Program-made: the position numbers and the translations under genes
In this document: in pieces, positions 18,771 to 22,629 of the stretch
Layout: the number at the start of each line of letters is the position of its first letter
Position numbering within the stretch: the first letter of the stretch is position 1
The notes under the pieces: generated by a model
The model's database searches: none
Seen by the model: the letters and a program-made list of their open reading frames with translations, nothing else
What the model was told of the DNA's origin: nothing
Source: Tubiluchus corallicola
Taxonomy: Eukaryota; Priapulida; Priapulimorpha; Priapulimorphida; Tubiluchidae
Assembly (NCBI GenBank): GCA_030141605.1
Contig: JAQGDQ010000438.1
Location: forward strand, 77,501 to 100,129
Direction: 5' to 3'
Length of the DNA: 22,629 bases

Positions 18771-18989
18771 AATCGTAGGCTAAACAAATGTGCTAGCAAC
18801 AGCTTCCTTGGATACCATGTCGTCTCTGTGACGCTGAATTTGTAAACAATGCTACACAGCGAACTGTGACAGACGATAACCAAACGCAAACGCTACTGTG
18901 ACAAGTGACTAAAGAGTTCCTGGCGTCATCTAGCGAGCAAAACGCGCGAAATTAAATTCAACTGGGACTTTCTGTGGAAATGAAACCTT

Positions 18990-19160
18990 CACACCCGATT
19001 TCCTAAATATTGTATTAAATTGTAATTGAGTATTAAATTGTATATGTTGAGAGGAGGGGTTATAATTATTGTATGTCTTCTAAGAATTGTATGTTATGTA
19101 TTCTATGAACCTAGTTCGAAATAAAGAGTTAAATCAAATCAAATTAAATCAAAATCCTCT
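18990..19160 (+). repeat. Probable LINE 3' end with AAATC-type tail
   Basis: TATTAAATTGTA repeats, then TTCGAAATAAAGAGTTAAAT followed by CAAATCAAATTAAATCAAAA. AATAAA with a short pentameric tail is typical of CR1/L2-like 3' ends. No coding part was recognised upstream. Confidence 0.4.
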
Positions 19161-19289
19161 TATATAAGTCATCAAAAAACACTTAAAACTATAAGAAAAT
19201 CTTAGTTATAGCATTCTCTCTCTGTTTTTGTGTAAAACTGAAACTTTGTAAACTGTGTTAACTTAACTTAACACAGCACAAACACTTAC

Positions 19290-19432
19290 TTCTCCATTTA
19301 GGAAACAATAGATAAGCGAGACGAAAAAACCTTGGAAGGAAACTAAAAAATGAGATCCGAACGCCCACAAAGCGAATACTAATACATGAGAATCCAAAGG
19401 TGCCGGTACCATCCCAAGTGCGTTTGTAATTC
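19290..19432 (-). CDS. Class B GPCR exon: TM6 end, ECL3, TM7
   Basis: The minus-strand exon is 143 nt, flanked by GCGTGTAG (acceptor) and GTAAGTG (donor). With the split Gly codon it encodes GITNALGMVPAPLDSHV and a TM7 ending SFQGFFVSLIYCFLNGE. FQGF plus the IYCFLNGE segment is the TM7/helix-8 hallmark of secretin-family receptors. The phase-1 start joins the LLG of the previous exon, and the phase-0 end joins VRQ of the last one. The true frame is broken by introns, so ordinary ORF searches show only an out-of-frame shadow here. Confidence 0.93.
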
Positions 19433-19626
19433 CTACACGCAATAAGAAAACACGATTTTATTAAAGCATTTACAAGAATTTGAACCACAAGTTCAACAGA
19501 ATAAAAATTCAGCGAGTGAAGACATTTAATAAAATGAAATAAAAGAAGTCAGTGGATGGTTGCTTGTCCTTCTGTCTGTCCACTTGTCAGCATGAGAACA
19601 TTGAAAACACACGTTGTAATACATAC
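19433..19626 (-). other. Short phase-1 intron of the class B GPCR gene
   Basis: 194 bp between TTAG|GTATGT and GTGTAG|GAATT. No element was recognised inside. Confidence 0.85.
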
Positions 19627-19667
19627 CTAATAGTGGAACTAGGACAATCGCAGCTAGTGCACCTTTT
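19627..19667 (-). CDS. Class B GPCR micro-exon: ICL3/TM6
   Basis: A 41-nt exon on the minus strand between TTTTTTGTTACAG and GTATGT. It encodes (R)KGALAAIVLVPLL(G), matching the R-K-A-x-K-A-x-L-V-L-x-P-L-L-G block of secretin-family receptors (P-x-x-G of TM6). It enters in phase 2 and leaves in phase 1, exactly as the two neighbours require. The separation of this block in its own small exon is, to my knowledge, a feature of the family. Confidence 0.9.
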
Positions 19668-21865
19668 CTGTAACAAAAAATCATGTTATTTTCCTGTTAA
19701 AATGCTTTTCTAACAGCTTAGATATCAATAAATATTTAACATAGTTTACTTTTCAAACAGCAGTTAGTAAGTTGTTAGCTGCAGAAGTGCTTCAGTGACA
19801 TGGAAATACAAATTATATATTTATATATATGAAATACATATTTTAAACATATTCAGTAACATTGACTAGGTGAATTTTTGTCGTAATATATAATGTGTGA
19901 CATTTTTCGATATTTTTAAGTAAAAATAACAAAATAATTTAGAGATCATTTTCACATCATTGGCAAAGCTTCAAAAAACTAGTAGAGATCATTTACACAT
20001 CATTGGCAAGGCTTCAAAAAACTAGTATAGATCATTTTCACATCATTGGCGGCAAGACTTCAAAAACTAGTAGAGATCATTTTCACATCATTGGCAAGGC
20101 TTCAAAAACTAGTAGAGATCATTTTCACATCATTGGCAAGGCTTCAAAAAACTAGGAGAGATCATTTTCACATCATTGGCAAGGCTTCAAAAAACTAGTA
20201 GAGATCATTTTCACATCAAATGCTTTATTATCAATGTGAAATCGCTTTTATTAATAAAACCGCGTGGTGGTATGGTGCCCAGCACTTACTGAGCTCTTAA
20301 TATATCATTAAACAATATTTTAATAATTGATCCTCAATGCATTATCATAAGCTGCTGTAACAACTCATTAGTTTATTATTGACTTATTGTTGTCATACGT
20401 GGTATCATAAGTTGTTATCTACCAACAGTGCTTAATAAATGATAAAACACAAAAGTTTGACTCTCAAGTTCCTCCTGACCTCTCCAAAAACCTGTATTTG
20501 TATTTGTTTTTTGCCTTCCTTATTCCTTTCATAACATAATCCTTGAAAAATATTATAATTATACGTATAAAAAATTTCTCTCCATTAATACAAACTATTT
20601 TATGATTATAATTACACTCATACAAAAATGAGAATATAATCACCTCTCAAAAAACTAAAACTATAATATGCAAACCTACTCCCATGACCTTCTTTCTCCA
20701 AACTGTTTTTTAGCGCTATCCTGTTCTTACTGACCTACCTTACTTTCCCTTTTTCACATTTATTACATAATTCTTTTCTCTCTAGTACAAACTACGTATA
20801 CTAACAAATGCCAGGTGCCACTAGCTGATATCCGCTGTTTAGCGATATGCTTCAGTACAACCTAAAGACATGTGTTCGCATCTAGCATAACCTTTTTGGT
20901 TATCGCATTTCCAGGACCAATTTTTACATTGGTTTTCATAAACAAAACACAAAAGTCATTTAGCGGCCGTGCTCAGGGCTGGAGTAAACGTTTCACGGGT
21001 CTAACGTTATCAATAAACGAAGGTTCCAAGTCTCACACGGTAAAAGAGATCCACATCTTCATCTACACCGGGTTCTCCTGTTTCTAAAGAGTTATAAATG
21101 TCTTTCCTATTAAGTGCCAGAAGAAAGTTTTTCTACCACGGCGGGCGAAAAATCTCCAAAAATTGTCATGTTTTGCTCATTCGAGGAACTTCATGTAGAA
21201 AAAAAAAACGTTTTAGCAGCTTCCTACGGAAAAAATTTATAGCTCTTTGAAAATAGCAGAGACCGGGTTACAAAACAATGTGGGTCTCTTTTACAAATGT
21301 CTTTACCAGCACGAAAGATTACAAGTTAATTTTGGGAACATTTTTTTGGACGCCCCTGTATGCAATCATTGTGTTGAACTTGTGAGTTTAATATACTTGT
21401 CTCTACCAAGTTCAATTTTAATAAATTTGTTATCCTGTTTACTAAGTAACATTATCTCGCTTTAATGAACTAGTAAAAGGTCATTGGTTTCAGGACATGA
21501 AAATTAAGGGCCTAAGGCTACAGCCTCATTTGCCTAACGGTTAATCCGTCCTCTGACCACACTCATTTGCAAGTGAAAATCATTTACGTTCGTACCTAAA
21601 TTCGCGATTTTAATTATTTATTGCCTATAACGTAAACGTCAACAGTTTATTGAAAACAATGTCGTAATAGATGTAATACACGAGAACCACATTCGACAAT
21701 CATTCATCAAATGAACCAAAATGTGCTCGTTTATAAACACCGCTCATTATTTTGCTTAGTTGTAAAACCTAATAACGTTGTGCTCATTAATAAACGCTGG
21801 TCCTACGCAACTTTGAAAGTCAAAACGTAAATTATTATGACGTGAAATAATAGTTAATGAATTAC
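19668..21865 (-). other. Intron of the class B GPCR gene
   Basis: 2.2-kb phase-2 intron (GTGAG|GTAATT to TTACAG|AAAAGG) containing the 43-bp array. A transposon-like terminus (reverse complement ACAGGGGCGTCCAAAAAAAT) lies at about 21340-21359. A weak tRNA-like stretch lies near 21525-21600. The plus-strand frame at 20872-21087 shows no family motif. Confidence 0.8.
19941..20218. repeat. 43-bp minisatellite, 6.5 units
   Basis: Units of AGAGATCATTTTCACATCAT followed by TGGCAAGGCTTCAAAAAACTAGT, 43 bp, with one unit enlarged by a GGC insertion. The last copy is partial. Confidence 0.93.
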
Positions 21866-21951
21866 CTCACTTGTTCTGCCTCGCTGGAGTGTGTTGCTCT
21901 CATCTTTGTGATGAGGACACGGATAATGTTTAGAAGAAAACCGATGTTCAA
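21866..21951 (-). CDS. Class B GPCR exon: TM5 end and ICL3
   Basis: An 86-nt minus-strand exon, acceptor CCATGTTTCAG, donor AG|GTAATT. It encodes LNIGFLLNIIRVLITKM, then RATHSSEAEQV and the first two bases of Arg. N-I-(I/V)-R-V-L-x-T-K-(M/L)-R-x-T is the TM5/ICL3 signature of secretin-family receptors, close in wording to calcitonin, CRF and PDF receptors. It begins in phase 0. With the next three exons it gives 137 residues ending at the stop; TM1 to mid-TM5 and the hormone-binding domain must lie beyond the window end. By family this is a plasma-membrane peptide-hormone receptor, usually coupled to Gs and cAMP. The subfamily is undetermined. Confidence 0.92.
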
Positions 21952-22629
21952 CTGAAACATGGAAGAAGATTATGATACAATGTAAACCAATGTTCAACTA
22001 AAACATGGAAGAAGATTATGATACAATGTAAACCGATGTTCAACTAAAACATGGAAGAAGATTATGATACAATGTAAACCGATGTTCAACTAAAACATGG
22101 AAGAAGATTATGATACAATGTAAACCGATGTTCAACTAAAACATGGAAGAAGATTATGATACAATGTAAACCGATGTTCAACTAAAACATGGAAGAAGAT
22201 TATGATACAATGTAAACCGATGTTCAACTAAAACATGGAAGAAGATTATGATACAATGTAAACCGATGTTCAACTAAAACATGGAAGAAGATTATGATAC
22301 AATGTAAACCGATGTTCAACTAAAACATGGAAGAAGATTATGATACAATGTAAACCGATGTTCAACTAAAACATGGAAGAAGATTATGATACAATGTAAA
22401 CCGATGTTCAACTAAAACATGGAAGAAGATTATGATACAATGTAAACCGATGTTCAACTAAAACATGGAAGAAGATTATGATACAATGTAAACCGATGTT
22501 CAACTAAAACATGGAAGAAGATTATGATACAATGTAAACCGATGTTCAACTAAAACATGGAAGAAGATTATGATACAATGTAAATCGATGTTCAACTAAA
22601 ACATGGAAACAGATTATGATACAATGTTA
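21938..22629 (-). repeat. 46-bp satellite made of the exon's 3' splice junction
   Basis: Fifteen units of 46 bp to the window end. On the minus strand a unit reads TTGAACATCGGTTT, ACATTGTATCATAATC, TTCTTCCATGTTTTAG. The first 14 nt equal the start of the receptor exon at 21951-21938, and the rest equals the intron sequence just before it. Thus every unit holds a pyrimidine tract and an AG acceptor. The exon-proximal unit alone has TTTCAG; all others have TTTTAG. Inner units are essentially identical; the outermost ones vary (CCAATG at 21987, AAATCG and GGAAACAG at the far end). Confidence 0.95.

Larger units (their letters stand above)
16243..19289 (-). other. Intron of the class B GPCR gene
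   Basis: A 3.05-kb phase-0 intron bounded by GAA|GTAAGT (19289 end) and CCCCCAG|GTT (16243 end). It has been colonised by a LINE with a nested MITE, a tRNA-like SINE head, an RTE-like LINE relic with a CAT tail and a further LINE 3' tail. Confidence 0.8.

Noticed and set aside
19258-19488. Minus-strand open frame of 76 codons
   Set aside because: It is out of frame with the class B receptor exon 19290-19432, whose correct frame has the SFQGFF and CFLNGE motifs and matching splice sites.
20872-21087. Plus-strand frame of 71 codons
   Set aside because: No recognised motif; it lies in the class B receptor intron next to a transposon-like terminus and is probably chance.
21525-21600. tRNA gene (TTGCCTAACGG and ACGTTCGTACC boxes)
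   Set aside because: Boxes are weak, stems do not form; at most a SINE relic.

Overview
This window is nuclear DNA from an AT-rich, repeat-rich animal. Genes are split by GT/AG introns, no long uninterrupted gene ladder is present, and microsatellites, minisatellites, tRNA-derived SINEs, LINE fragments, DNA-transposon derivatives (MITEs) and a solo LTR fill the space. Two peptide-receptor-like GPCR genes and the types of retroelement suggest an invertebrate, possibly a protostome. I cannot name the species.

Layout: 1-1396 is a 22-bp minisatellite plus hexanucleotide and CA/CACG microsatellites. 2085-3071 holds a tRNA-like relic and a foldback element. 3072-5628 has no recognisable gene. 5629-6279 is a 37-bp tandem array. 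6376-7025 is a SINE, an arm of a MITE and a TTC/TTA microsatellite, all in the intron just upstream of a large + strand exon. 7137-8382 is that exon, the C-terminal half of a class A (rhodopsin-like) GPCR from the DRY motif to the stop. 8692-8952 is a LINE relic on the minus strand. 9292-9548 is a 121-bp duplication with a CRE-like site. 10554-14259 is a run of four non-autonomous DNA elements. 15639-16008 is a solo LTR with heat-shock-element-like motifs.

From 16099 to at least 21951, on the minus strand, lies the 3' half of a second GPCR gene of class B (secretin family). Its four small exons (21866-21951, 19627-19667, 19290-19432, 16099-16242) are too short for ordinary ORF detection. I found them by translating across splice sites; their phases and protein sequence join into one TM5-to-C-terminus stretch. 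The introns carry LINE relics, a MITE nested in a LINE, SINE-like sequence and a 43-bp array.

The two receptor genes are convergent (tail to tail). No operon or shared pathway is implied beyond both being membrane receptors that probably couple to G proteins.

The most striking structure is the 46-bp tandem array at 21938-22629. It is an amplified intron/exon junction of the class B gene: each unit carries the first 14 nt of the exon and the 3' splice acceptor before it, giving at least 14 decoy acceptors directly upstream of the true one.
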